Assembly (NCBI RefSeq): GCF_001294335.1
Contig: NZ_LGKG01000112.1
Location: 248,001-312,000 of the forward strand
Direction of reading: 5' to 3'
Source of the DNA: Streptomyces chattanoogensis
Lineage (GTDB): Bacteria > Actinomycetota > Actinomycetes > Streptomycetales > Streptomycetaceae
DNA: 64,000 bases
Of this stretch, positions 56,964 through 64,000 are shown piece after piece. How positions within the stretch are numbered: the first letter of the stretch is position 1; each line of letters starts with the position of its first letter. The position numbers were made by a program, and so were the translations under genes. The notes below the pieces were generated by a model. That model searched no databases. It was not told the origin of the DNA and worked only from the letters and a program-made list of their open reading frames with translations.

Positions 56964-57886
56964 TGCGTATCGTGCAGGGACTTACCGGACGGATACGGAC
57001 CCGGCGTGAACGGGCCCTGGGCGCACGGACCTGGCGTGTACCGGCCGGCCGGGTGCTGACGTCCTGTGTCGCGGCGGGAGCCGCACTGTGGGGTGCGGCG
57101 GGCATGGCCGCGGCGGACAGCCCCACCCCGGCTTCCAGTGCCTCCGCTTCGGACGCGAGCGGCGACGGGCCGACCGAGGCCGGTACGTCGTTCCGTACCG
57201 CGACGGCGGTCAAGCCGGGCCAGCGGGCCACGGCCGACGCCTCGACCGGTGACTACCTCTACTGGGTGGTCCCGGTGGACCAGGGGCAGCAGGCCACGGT
57301 GCGGGCCAAGGTGACGCTGCCCAAGGCCGCCCGGCGCGGCACCGCCACCTGGCAGCTCGATGTCTACGACGGGCTGCGGCGCCGCCAGGCCTGCCGGTAC
57401 GGGGCGCAGACCAGGGCGGCGGCGCAGGACGCGTCCTCCGTCGAGCTGTCGTGCACCCTGCGGACGGTCCGCGGCTGGGCGGAGCCGTGGGCGAACGATC
57501 CGCTGCCGGGGAGCTATTACGTACGGCTGACGGTCGTGGATCTGCCGCAGGAGGACCTCGGACAGCCGGTGCACGCCGAGGTCCGGGCCGATACGGCCGA
57601 GGCGGGCGGTGCGCAGGCCGTCGACGGTTCCCTCGCCGCACCGCTCGTGCCGGGCGCCGGCACCGCGACACCGCAGGACGAGGCGACACCGCAGGACGGG
57701 GCGAGCGCATCGCCGGACCGGGCGACGGCTCTGGCCGAGCCGGACGGCGGCTGGTCCTCCGGCTGGTGGTCCGACCGCTGGATCTGGACGGCGGCCGGCG
57801 GGCTGCTCGCGGCCCTGGCCGGGATCTGGGGTTACTCCCTGACCCGCGGCTCCGGCCGTCCCTCGCGGGTGCCGCCGGGCGCCTGA
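56963..57886 (+). CDS. Exported membrane-anchored protein, partner of VWA protein
   Basis: 307 residues; ATG 56963 overlaps the VWA stop. Signal region about 28-51 (VLTSCVAAGAALWGAAGMAAADS), a Ser/Ala-rich linker, a beta-sandwich domain (about 70-215) with two Cys likely paired (RRRQACRYG and ELSCTLRT), a Pro/Gln/Asp-rich stalk, and a C-terminal TM helix (WIWTAAGGLLAALAGIWGYSL, in two runs, about 270-292). The same topology as its partner suggests a surface complex. Followed by a strong terminator at 57907. Confidence 0.83.
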   Translation: MRIVQGLTGRIRTRRERALGARTWRVPAGRVLTSCVAAGAALWGAAGMAAADSPTPASSASASDASGDGPTEAGTSFRTATAVKPGQRATADASTGDYLYWVVPVDQGQQATVRAKVTLPKAARRGTATWQLDVYDGLRRRQACRYGAQTRAAAQDASSVELSCTLRTVRGWAEPWANDPLPGSYYVRLTVVDLPQEDLGQPVHAEVRADTAEAGGAQAVDGSLAAPLVPGAGTATPQDEATPQDGASASPDRATALAEPDGGWSSGWWSDRWIWTAAGGLLAALAGIWGYSLTRGSGRPSRVPPGA

Positions 57887-57906
57887 CCTGCCGTACCGCC
57901 TGACGA

Positions 57907-57938
57907 AGTCACCGCAGCCCCGCGCTGCGGTGACTTTT
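57907..57938 (+). terminator. Rho-independent terminator, 12-bp stem and T-tract
   Basis: AGTCACCGCAGC (57907-57918) and GCTGCGGTGACT (57924-57935) are exact reverse complements around cccgc, followed by TTT. Ends the VWA operon 21 bp after its last stop. The clearest intrinsic terminator in the window. Confidence 0.9.
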
Positions 57939-58139
57939 GTCTGTGCTCCGCCCTATCCGAAAGTGACGGACGATTGGTGACTTTCCGCAGCTGTGCGTAA
58001 TCGCTCGGCGCTCTACCGTCGATATCAGGAGCCGGGACGCGGGAAGGCACGGGAGGGGGCGACCAGCGGGCGGGAGAGGGAGGAGTGGCCTGGGGCTCAG
58101 GCGCGGAGGAAGGTAGAGGGTGTGGAACGGAGCGAGACC

Positions 58140-59009
58140 ATGAAGGACGTCATCACGGTCGGTCTGGACGGTACGCCCGAGTCGTTGTCCGCCGCGCGGT
58201 GGGCGGCTCAGGAAGCGCGGCTGCGCAACGCCCGGCTCCGGCTGCTGCACGCCTGGGTCATGCTCGCGCCGGAAGAGGCCGCCCACCCGGTCGACGAGCA
58301 GGACCAGAACTACTGGCCGCACCGGATCATGGACGAGGCGCGAGCGACCGTACAGGCGCAGGAGCCGGACCTGCCACTGGACGAGGCCCTGGTGACCGAG
58401 GACCCGTTGGAGGCCCTGAAGAGCGCCGCCGGGGAGTCGGACCTGCTGGTCCTCGGGTCGCGGGATCTGGGGCCCCTCTCGCGCTATGTGCTGGGCGAGA
58501 CCGGGCTGCAGATCGTGGCGCAGACGGAGACCCCCGTCGTCCTAGTACGGGCCCGGCAGGAGACGGCCGCGACCGAGCGCAACGCCGATGTGGTGGTCGG
58601 GGTGAGCCTGCACGAGCCCTGCGAGGCGCTGCTCGCCTTCGCCTTCCACAGCGCCGCGCGCCGCGGCGTCACGCTGCGGGCCGTCCACGGCCGGCACCTT
58701 CCGGCGCATGCGTACAACCGCGGTGGCGGAGTGGAGCCGTACGCCGCGGAGATGACGGCGAAGGACGCCCAGGGGGAGCTGACCGAGGCGCTGCGGCCCT
58801 GGCGGGAGAGGTTCCCCGAGGTACGGGTGGCGGAGCGGGTGGAGCTGGAGAGTCCGGCGTCGGCGCTGCTGCACGGCGCCGAGGACGCCGGGCTGCTGAT
58901 CGTCGGACGCCGGCACAAGCGCCGGATGCTGGCGGCCCGGATCGGACATGTGGTGCAGGCGGCGGTGCATCACGCGCCCTGTGCGGTGGCGGTGGTGCCG
59001 CACGAGTGA
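58140..59009 (+). CDS. Universal stress protein, tandem USP domains
   Basis: 289 residues from ATG 58140. Two USP domains: VITVGLDGTPESLSAARWAAQEA (in runs, about 4-26) to about 138 with LVLGSRDLGPLSRYVLGE (ATP-binding G-x2-G-x9-G-S/T type), and DVVVGVSLHEPCEALLAF to the end with LLIVGRRHKRRMLAARIGHV. ATP-binding dormancy or hypoxia proteins in actinobacteria. Followed by DUF1876 and Rv1733c-type genes on the same strand, a grouping seen in DosR/OsdR-type regulons. No clear regulator box is visible upstream. Confidence 0.92.
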   Translation: MKDVITVGLDGTPESLSAARWAAQEARLRNARLRLLHAWVMLAPEEAAHPVDEQDQNYWPHRIMDEARATVQAQEPDLPLDEALVTEDPLEALKSAAGESDLLVLGSRDLGPLSRYVLGETGLQIVAQTETPVVLVRARQETAATERNADVVVGVSLHEPCEALLAFAFHSAARRGVTLRAVHGRHLPAHAYNRGGGVEPYAAEMTAKDAQGELTEALRPWRERFPEVRVAERVELESPASALLHGAEDAGLLIVGRRHKRRMLAARIGHVVQAAVHHAPCAVAVVPHE

Positions 59010-59073
59010 CGGGCCGGCGGCGGCGGGCTGACGGACCGAGGGGCCGGCCGGCAGGAGGAAGCGGAGGCAGACC

Positions 59074-59373
59074 ATGGCGACGACAACGGAGTGGGACGTG
59101 CGTCTGTACCTCTCCGAGGAGAACGGGACGACCAAGGCGCGGGTGGAACTGGACACCGGCACCATCGCGCTCACCGGGCACGGCATCGCCCGGTGCAGTC
59201 CCCAGGACGTGGACGTCCCGGTGATCGGGGACGAGCTGGCGGCCGGGCGGGCGATGCACGATCTGGGCTCGAAGCTGATCCAGGTGGCCGATCACGACAT
59301 GGCAGGCGTCGGCGCACCGCCGCCCGAGCGCCGGCCGCGACAGGCGTACGGCTGGATGAGCGAGATGGCGTGA
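59074..59373 (+). CDS. DUF1876 family protein
   Basis: 99 residues, RBS GGAGGAAG. Small alpha/beta protein with the family pattern WDVRLYLSEENGTTKARVELD (in runs, about 7-27), HGIARCSPQDVDVPVIGDELAAGRAMHDLGSKL (in runs, about 36-68), dsRNA-binding-like in size. Family members are co-regulated with universal stress proteins under low oxygen in mycobacteria and streptomycetes. 64 bp after the USP gene, likely the same transcript. Confidence 0.9.
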   Translation: MATTTEWDVRLYLSEENGTTKARVELDTGTIALTGHGIARCSPQDVDVPVIGDELAAGRAMHDLGSKLIQVADHDMAGVGAPPPERRPRQAYGWMSEMA

Positions 59374-59478
59374 CCCCGCGGCGGGTGCCCGCCTGCGCCC
59401 GGTGCTGCTGTCCCGGCTCTCCCCAGGACACGTCCGGCGTGCGACCGTCTACGCACGGGCGGAAGGCGGTGGTGTGTG

Positions 59479-60063
59479 ATGCGGCTCCCGATGGTTCTCG
59501 CACGGCTCCGGTGCGGCCCGCTGCGGCGCGGTTGTGATGTGGCGGAGTCCTGGCTGGTGCTGGTCACCGCAGTGCTGATGGCGCTCGCCGCCCCGGCCGC
59601 CGGGGTGACCGCGGCGCATGCGGTGGCCGATGCGGCCGCCCGGCAGCACCAGGACCGGCACGGCGTCACCGCCGTCCTGACCGAGGATCCGCCGGCCCGT
59701 ATCGGGGCGGACCCCACCGGCGGCGTCGGCGGCCGGGCGCACGCCACGGTGCGGTGGACTGCCGCCGACGGCACGTCCCGTACGGGAGAAACCAGGGTTC
59801 CCACCGGCCTGCGGGCCGGCGACCGGACCACGGCCTGGCTCAACGAGGACGGCGCGCTGCTGCGGGACCCCGTCACCGAAGTGGAGGCCACGATCCAGAG
59901 CATCGCGATCGGCACGGTGGCGGCGGGCGGCACCTGTCTGCTGCTGCTCGCCGCGGAGCGGGCCGGCGGAGTGCTCATCGACCGCCGCCGCTCGGCCCTG
60001 TGGGAACGGGAGTGGGCAGCCGGGGACGCCCAGTGGGGACGCCGGGAGCGGGGCAGCCCGTGA
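59479..60063 (+). CDS. Rv1733c-type membrane protein
   Basis: 194 residues from ATG 59479 (a GTG one codon before is possible). Two TM helices, about 25-48 (WLVLVTAVLMALAAPAAGVTAAHAV, in runs) and about 138-160 (SIAIGTVAAGGTCLLLLAAE), enclosing an extracytoplasmic domain with the family sequence ATVRWTAADGTSRTGETRVPTGLRAGDRTTAWLNEDG (in runs). Homologues of the mycobacterial dormancy antigen Rv1733c; function unknown. Third member of the USP/DUF1876 dormancy-type group. Ends 24 bp from the convergent helical-repeat gene. Confidence 0.87.
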   Translation: MRLPMVLARLRCGPLRRGCDVAESWLVLVTAVLMALAAPAAGVTAAHAVADAAARQHQDRHGVTAVLTEDPPARIGADPTGGVGGRAHATVRWTAADGTSRTGETRVPTGLRAGDRTTAWLNEDGALLRDPVTEVEATIQSIAIGTVAAGGTCLLLLAAERAGGVLIDRRRSALWEREWAAGDAQWGRRERGSP

Positions 60064-60087
60064 CGAGCGGCGGCCATGACCCATCGG

Positions 60088-61446
60088 TCAGGTTCTCATG
60101 CCCGGCTGTTCGAGGAGTGTCCGTGCGGCGAGCGCATGGGGATGTGCTGGGCCGAAGGCGGCGTCGCAGGCCCGTACCGCCGTCTCGGCCAACGCCCTCG
60201 CCTCGTCCCAAGTGATCTTTTCCGGGCGGGAGTTGGTGCCGACCGTGCGGTCCAGGAAGCGGACGACCGGTGCCGGGAACATCCCCACCCCCCGCGACCG
60301 GCTCGCACCCTCCTCGCGCAGGGAGCGGACGGCCGCCGTCATCACCTCCGCGTGCGCGAGGCGGAGCAGCGCGGCATCGCGCGGGCGGTCCCGGTCGAGT
60401 TCGGCCCGCTCCCGGTAACTGAGAGCGTCGCGGACCAGCGCGAGCGCTTCCTCCCACAGCCGCTGGCGTCCCAGCGCGCGGGCGCGCCCCAGCTGGGCCA
60501 GCATGTACGCCGGGTGCAGCGCCCCCAGGACCCGCCAGCGCAGCCCGGCGGCCGAGTGCAGCAGCCGCTCGCACTCGGCGTAGCGGCGCAGCCCGTACAG
60601 GGCGTCGGCGAGGGCGTGCTGCACATCGGCGGCCTGCGCCAGGACGTGACAGTCGGCCGCGGAAAGCCCGCTGGTGAACGGGCCTTCGGCGTTCTCCCGG
60701 AGGATCTCGAGCAGGGACGGGCCGGTACGCCCGGCCAGCGACAGTCCGCGCCCGGCCGCCGCCCGCTCCGCCTGCGCGAGCACCGGACGCAGGACGGCTT
60801 CCGCCTCGCCGAAGTCGCCGCAGCCGGTCCGGAGCCGCCCGAGCGCCAGGCCGTCGGCGACCGCCGTCCCCGTGGCCGCCTCCGCGATCCGTACGGCGAA
60901 CGGCAGCGCCTGCGCATAGCGTCCGCGGCTCTCGTACGCGTCCCGCAGACGGCGTGCGGCGGTGCGCGCCGGTTCGCCGCCGGAGCGCCAGAGCAGCGCC
61001 ATCGCATGCGGGGCGAGCAGGTCCAGCGCGGGGCCCTCCGGCGAGCGCAGCAGGGCGTGGTCCAGCAAGGCCGCGGCATACGTGGAGAGCTGTCCGCGCT
61101 GGTCGTCCGTCAGTTCCCGGGCGGATGTGGCGAGCGCCGACGCATCCGGTCGCAGGCACGGGATGTCACCGGCGTCGTCCGGCAGCGCGCCCAGCTCGGC
61201 CGCCACCCGCTCCACGGGCAGTTCCGGCATCCGGACGGCGGCGACCGCCTCGGGGGACAGGACGGACACCGGGAGCGGGGCGTCGGCGAAACACGCCAGC
61301 AGATGCCGCAGCGAGAGCCGCGCCGCCTCTCCGGGTGCGGGGGAATCGCCGCCCTGCCGATAGGTGATGTGCAGATCACGGGCGGCCTGATAGATCCGCG
61401 CCGCATCCCGCCCGTCGGCCCGGAAGGACGGCTCCTCGCTCGTCAA
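60088..61446 (-). CDS. Helical-repeat (TPR-like) protein with N-terminal QAxRD motif
   Basis: 452 residues. Residues about 15-30 carry ARIYQAARDLHITYRQ, a short motif of the type proposed as actinobacterial amyloid-signalling or RHIM-like sequence. The rest is alpha-helical repeats of TPR character (LRDAYESRGRYAQALPFAVRIAEAA in runs, DALYGLRRYAECERLLH, GRQRLWEEALALVRDAL). No NTPase domain. Start overlaps the upstream gene's stop by ATGA. The partner protein ends with a nearly identical motif, suggesting the two associate through it. Related TPR proteins act in NLR-like defence or signalling systems; role here unknown. Confidence 0.78.
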   Translation of the reverse strand: MTSEEPSFRADGRDAARIYQAARDLHITYRQGGDSPAPGEAARLSLRHLLACFADAPLPVSVLSPEAVAAVRMPELPVERVAAELGALPDDAGDIPCLRPDASALATSARELTDDQRGQLSTYAAALLDHALLRSPEGPALDLLAPHAMALLWRSGGEPARTAARRLRDAYESRGRYAQALPFAVRIAEAATGTAVADGLALGRLRTGCGDFGEAEAVLRPVLAQAERAAAGRGLSLAGRTGPSLLEILRENAEGPFTSGLSAADCHVLAQAADVQHALADALYGLRRYAECERLLHSAAGLRWRVLGALHPAYMLAQLGRARALGRQRLWEEALALVRDALSYRERAELDRDRPRDAALLRLAHAEVMTAAVRSLREEGASRSRGVGMFPAPVVRFLDRTVGTNSRPEKITWDEARALAETAVRACDAAFGPAHPHALAARTLLEQPGMRT

Positions 61447-61853
61447 TCCTGCACCCGCAGGTCACGGCCCGCCTGATAGATCCGGGCGTTGCCGTCCGCG
61501 CGGGCCTGCAACTGCACGCTGCGCGGGGCGGCTTCGGGCGGCAGCGTCCCGCGCGCCTCGTCCAGGAGGCGCCGCAGCTCGGCGGCGGCCGACGGATCCT
61601 CGCGCAGCACCCGCAGCAGCCGTCGCTGCCACTCACCGGCCAGTTCCCGCTCGGTCTCGTCCCCGCCCTCGTCCGCCTCCCTGGCCTCGACGAGTTCGGT
61701 GCGGGCCGCGTCGAGGTCCCGCCCCACGGCGTCGGCGTCGGCGGGCCGCAGCCGCCGCCACAACGCCACCACCCCGTCCCGGGCCTGCCCCCAGGCCTCG
61801 GTCACCATCAGCCCGACCAGCGCCGAACCCGCACTGGCAAGCATCGGATCCAT
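61443..61853 (-). CDS. Small protein with C-terminal QAxRD motif, partner of TPR-like protein
   Basis: 136 residues from ATG 61853 (GTG 61862 possible). The N-terminus is hydrophobic and Ala/Gly-rich (LASAGSALVGLMVTEAWGQA), possibly a membrane-active or anchor segment; the middle is charged helix (ELVEAREADEGGDETEREL); the C-terminus ends with NARIYQAGRDLRVQ, closely matching residues 15-30 of the next gene product. First gene of a translationally coupled pair. The arrangement (a motif at the end of a small protein and at the start of a helical-repeat protein) is the classic layout of amyloid-mediated signalling pairs. Confidence 0.72.
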   Translation of the reverse strand: MDPMLASAGSALVGLMVTEAWGQARDGVVALWRRLRPADADAVGRDLDAARTELVEAREADEGGDETERELAGEWQRRLLRVLREDPSAAAELRRLLDEARGTLPPEAAPRSVQLQARADGNARIYQAGRDLRVQD

Positions 61854-61901
61854 TTGCCCCACCCCCTGAACTCGTAGTCTGCAACGCCCGGTTGCACCCG
61901 C

Positions 61902-62783
61902 TCAAGCCTCGATCGCGGCGACGCACGCCCGTACCGGCGGGCTCTCGTTGAGGGTGAGCCAGGCGGCGCGGACATCGCGGCGCAGCGGCGGACGGGTGTG
62001 CAGGAAGCGTACGCCGGGCGGGGCGGGGTGGCGGGACATCGCGGGGATGAGGGATGCGGCGAGATTGCGGGCCACCAGAGCGAGCTGGGTGAGGTGTTCC
62101 GCCACCGAGTAGCGGATGCCGGGTTCGACGCCGCGGGCGCGCAGGGCCTGGACCAGGGCTTCGTAGGGCTCGGTGCCGGGTGGGCAGCAGGCCCAGACCG
62201 TGTCCGGGAGGTCCGCGAGGTCGACGCTCTCGCGGTCGGCGAGGGGGTGGCGGTCGGAGACGGCGACGTAGACGTCCTCGCTCACCAGGGTGCGCAGGGT
62301 GACTCCCTCGGGGACGGTGAGCGGGCGGTTGGCCCAGCTTTCGATGAGCAGCAGGTCGAGTTCGCCGCTCAGCAGCCGGGGCAGCAGGTCGACCGCCTCG
62401 CCGTCGACGACGGTCGGGGTGAGCCGGGGGTGTTCGGCGGCGAGGGCGGCCAGTGCATCGGGGAGGAGGGTGCGCACCGCGCTGCCCACGCCGCCGATAC
62501 GGAGCGGGCCCAGCACCTCGTCGCCCAGGTCGGCAAGGTCCGCCTGTGCGGCGGCGAGCTGTGCGAGGAGCCGGTCGGCGTGCCCGGCCAGGATCCGGCC
62601 GGCATGGGTGAGGCGGACGCTGCGGCCGTGCGGCTCCAGGAGCGGGTGGCCCGCCTCGCGCTCCAGTTTGGCCAGTTGCTGCGATACGCCGGAGGGCGTC
62701 ATATGCATGCTCCGGGCGGCCTGCGCGATCGAACCGTGGACGGCTACGGCGGCGAGGGCGCGGAGCCTGTCGAGAGTGAACAC
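61902..62783 (-). CDS. LysR family transcriptional regulator
   Basis: 293 residues from GTG 62783. N-terminal winged HTH (about 1-60: FTLDRLRALAAVAVHGSIAQAARSMHMTPSGVSQQLAKLE in runs) and a periplasmic-binding-protein-like effector domain (about 88-290: LRIGGVGSAVRTLLPDALAAL, LTPTVVDGEAVDLLPRLLSGELDLLLIE in runs). Divergent from an EamA exporter gene (91-bp gap), the classic arrangement in which the LysR protein activates its neighbour and represses itself. The effector is probably the exporter's substrate. Confidence 0.93.
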   Translation of the reverse strand: MFTLDRLRALAAVAVHGSIAQAARSMHMTPSGVSQQLAKLEREAGHPLLEPHGRSVRLTHAGRILAGHADRLLAQLAAAQADLADLGDEVLGPLRIGGVGSAVRTLLPDALAALAAEHPRLTPTVVDGEAVDLLPRLLSGELDLLLIESWANRPLTVPEGVTLRTLVSEDVYVAVSDRHPLADRESVDLADLPDTVWACCPPGTEPYEALVQALRARGVEPGIRYSVAEHLTQLALVARNLAASLIPAMSRHPAPPGVRFLHTRPPLRRDVRAAWLTLNESPPVRACVAAIEA

Positions 62784-62874
62784 GTTACGGATGCTACCGA
62801 GTACCCGGATCACATCATCGCTTTTTGTTCTGAGTTCGGACCGGCACAGTGGATTCATGATGTGGGAGGAGAGG

Positions 62875-63846
62875 GTGACGGAGACGTTGCCGGAGACGTC
62901 GGGGAAGAGACCGGTGGAGAAGCCGTCGCCCGGCCGGGCCTGGCGCGGCGGTCCGGTCGTGTCGGCCGTCGCGGGCTCCGCCTGCATCTCGGCCTCGGCC
63001 GTCTTCATGAAGCTGTCCGGTACGAACGCGGGCACCGCGGCGTTTCTGCGCTGCGGGCTCGCGCTGGTGGTGCTCGTACCGCTCTCCTGGCGCGAGGTGC
63101 GCCGGGCCGGCACGCGGCCGCTGCGCCATGTGCTGATGGACGCCGGTGCCGGGGTGCTGCTCGGCGTGGACATGGTGTTCTGGGCGGCCAGTGTCCTCAC
63201 CGTCGGGGCGTCGGTCGCCACGGTGCTGCTGAACGTCCAGGTGGTGTTCTTCCCGCTGCTGGCGTGGCTGGTGTCGGGGACGCGGCCGTCCGGGCGTTTT
63301 GCGTTCATGGCGCCGCTGATGCTGGCCGGTGTCGCGTTGGCGAGCGGCGCGGCCGGGCACGCGCAGCCGGGCAGCCATCCGGTCGCCGGGGTGGCGTTCG
63401 GGACGGTGGCGGGTGTGGCGTATGCGGGCTATCTGTTCCTGATGCGGCTCGGCGGCGGGCGGGGGCACACCGTGACGCCGGTGTGTGTGTCGACCGCGTC
63501 GGCGGCCTTCGCGGCCGCGGTGACGGGCGGGCTGTGGACCGGTATCGACCTGGCCCCCGGCCGGGCCGCCTGGGGCTGGCTGATCACGCTCGCCCTGGTG
63601 GGCCAGGTGCTGGCCTGGCTGCTGATCACCACCGCGCTGCCCGAGCTGGCGCCGAATGTCGGCGCCGCGCTGTTGCTGCTGCAGCCGGTGATGGCCTTCG
63701 CCCTCGGCGTCGCCATCGGCGAACGCCCGACGCTCACCCAGGTGGGCGGCTGTGTGCTGGTGGTCGCGGCCGTCGGGTACAACAGCCGGGCGGGACGGGG
63801 CCGTACACGTGGCCCGGGGAGCTCACCAGGGCGCCGGCCCGGCTGA
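62875..63846 (+). CDS. EamA/DMT family metabolite exporter
   Basis: 323 residues from GTG 62875, chosen because GGGAGGAG precedes it closely; ATG 62857 in the same frame would add six residues. Ten TM helices as two EamA repeats: AGSACISASAVFMKLSGTNAGTAAFLRCGLALVVLVPL (in runs, about 33-70) and PVAGVAFGTVAGVAYAGYLFL with VGGCVLVVAAVGYNSR at the end. Drug/metabolite transporter superfamily, likely amino acid or metabolite efflux, controlled by the divergent LysR regulator. Confidence 0.9.
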   Translation: MTETLPETSGKRPVEKPSPGRAWRGGPVVSAVAGSACISASAVFMKLSGTNAGTAAFLRCGLALVVLVPLSWREVRRAGTRPLRHVLMDAGAGVLLGVDMVFWAASVLTVGASVATVLLNVQVVFFPLLAWLVSGTRPSGRFAFMAPLMLAGVALASGAAGHAQPGSHPVAGVAFGTVAGVAYAGYLFLMRLGGGRGHTVTPVCVSTASAAFAAAVTGGLWTGIDLAPGRAAWGWLITLALVGQVLAWLLITTALPELAPNVGAALLLLQPVMAFALGVAIGERPTLTQVGGCVLVVAAVGYNSRAGRGRTRGPGSSPGRRPG

Positions 63847-63960
63847 TGCCATGTCAACTGGCGACCCGGTCCCGCGCTTGTGTTCACCGGGACCGCGACA
63901 CGCCGGAGCCGGGTGCTGAGGGGGGCGAAGCCGGGGGCTCACTTCCTGCGGTACAGGGAC
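63847..63960. other. Intergenic tail with 17-bp near-direct repeat
   Basis: Contains gctcacttcctgcggtaca (63937 onwards), which is echoed by gactcacctcctgcggaag (63959 onwards). On the minus strand both read as FRRR/LYRRK-like codons followed by a stop, suggesting a duplicated gene end. Confidence 0.4.
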
Positions 63961-64000
63961 TCACCTCCTGCGGAAGAGGAACTCCGGTCCGTAGGTTCGG
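63961..64000 (-). CDS. Possible C-terminal end of a gene entering from the right
   Basis: The minus strand from the window edge reads RTYGPEFLFRRR and a TGA at 63961-63963. Only twelve codons are visible, so neither family nor reality can be decided. The repeated downstream segment with a second stop supports a true gene end. Confidence 0.25.
   Translation of the reverse strand, partial: RTYGPEFLFRRR

Noticed and set aside
57940..58139. DevR/OsdR-type box upstream of the universal stress protein gene
   Set aside because: No palindrome resembling the GGGxC...GxCCC type was found in the 200 bp before the gene.
62778..62789. gaacacgttacg, identical to part of the 7781-7798 element, at the LysR start
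   Set aside because: A single half-site overlapping the start codon without the CGTCACG partner; chance is the simplest explanation.
1..64000. tRNA, rRNA and prophage attachment sites
   Set aside because: No tRNA-like cloverleaf, rRNA conserved segment or integrase gene was recognised by eye; a tRNAscan or Infernal run would be decisive.

Overview
The window is high-GC actinomycete chromosome, almost certainly Streptomyces or a close relative. The supporting signs are strong GC bias at third codon positions, frequent GTG starts and ATGA/GTGA overlaps, gamma-butyrolactone-receptor-type TetR proteins, a SepF-like protein, DUF1876 and Rv1733c-type genes, and a Pnkp/Hen1 pair. About 60 protein genes are supported. 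I see no rRNA, tRNA or CRISPR array.

Layout. (1) 1-6.5 kb: an ECF41-type sigma factor next to its usual carboxymuconolactone-decarboxylase-like partner, with a textbook ECF41 promoter, then a YtrA-type GntR operon, an HTH-MurA fusion, a VOC protein and a secreted Ser-rich protein. (2) 6.5-17.4 kb: a CoA-dependent aromatic acid degradation set (acyl-CoA dehydrogenase, aminobenzoate/benzoate-CoA ligase, PaaX, a flavin monooxygenase/old-yellow-enzyme fusion like 2-aminobenzoyl-CoA monooxygenase/reductase, enoyl-CoA hydratase), interleaved with two butyrolactone-receptor-like TetR regulators around an oxidoreductase. (3) 18-23 kb: arginine deiminase, catabolic ornithine carbamoyltransferase and an APC permease. 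(4) 23-27.4 kb: the Pnkp/Hen1 RNA repair operon. (5) 27.5-31.8 kb: housekeeping genes, including a MazG-like protein and a SepF-like protein.

(6) 32-54.5 kb is the most remarkable part. A five-gene operon at 34.3-39.2 kb encodes a SznE-like arginine N-methyltransferase, a SznF-like N-nitrosating metalloenzyme (all ten expected metal ligands present at a constant offset), a Rieske protein, an ATP-grasp ligase and a LysE exporter. This is the core of an N-nitrosourea natural product pathway related to streptozotocin. It is followed by a transposase-like protein that has lost its catalytic aspartates, and then by a divergent block at 41.7-53 kb: flavin monooxygenase, GriI/GriH-type 3-amino-4-hydroxybenzoate synthesis genes, amidase, a truncated ANL ligase, cupin, MFS exporter, SDR and a BBE-type flavoenzyme. 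The two biosynthetic blocks are bracketed by alkylation-damage genes: on the left an ECF sigma factor, a rearranged OGT-Ada protein and an O6-alkylguanine transferase; on the right 3-methyladenine glycosylase I and a small Ada-type zinc protein. I infer that these protect the host from a methylating N-nitroso product.

(7) 55-64 kb: a VWA-domain operon ending in a strong terminator, a dormancy-type set (universal stress protein, DUF1876, Rv1733c), a gene pair sharing a QAxRD-type putative amyloid-signalling motif, and a LysR/EamA divergent pair. The right edge may cut the last codons of another gene.
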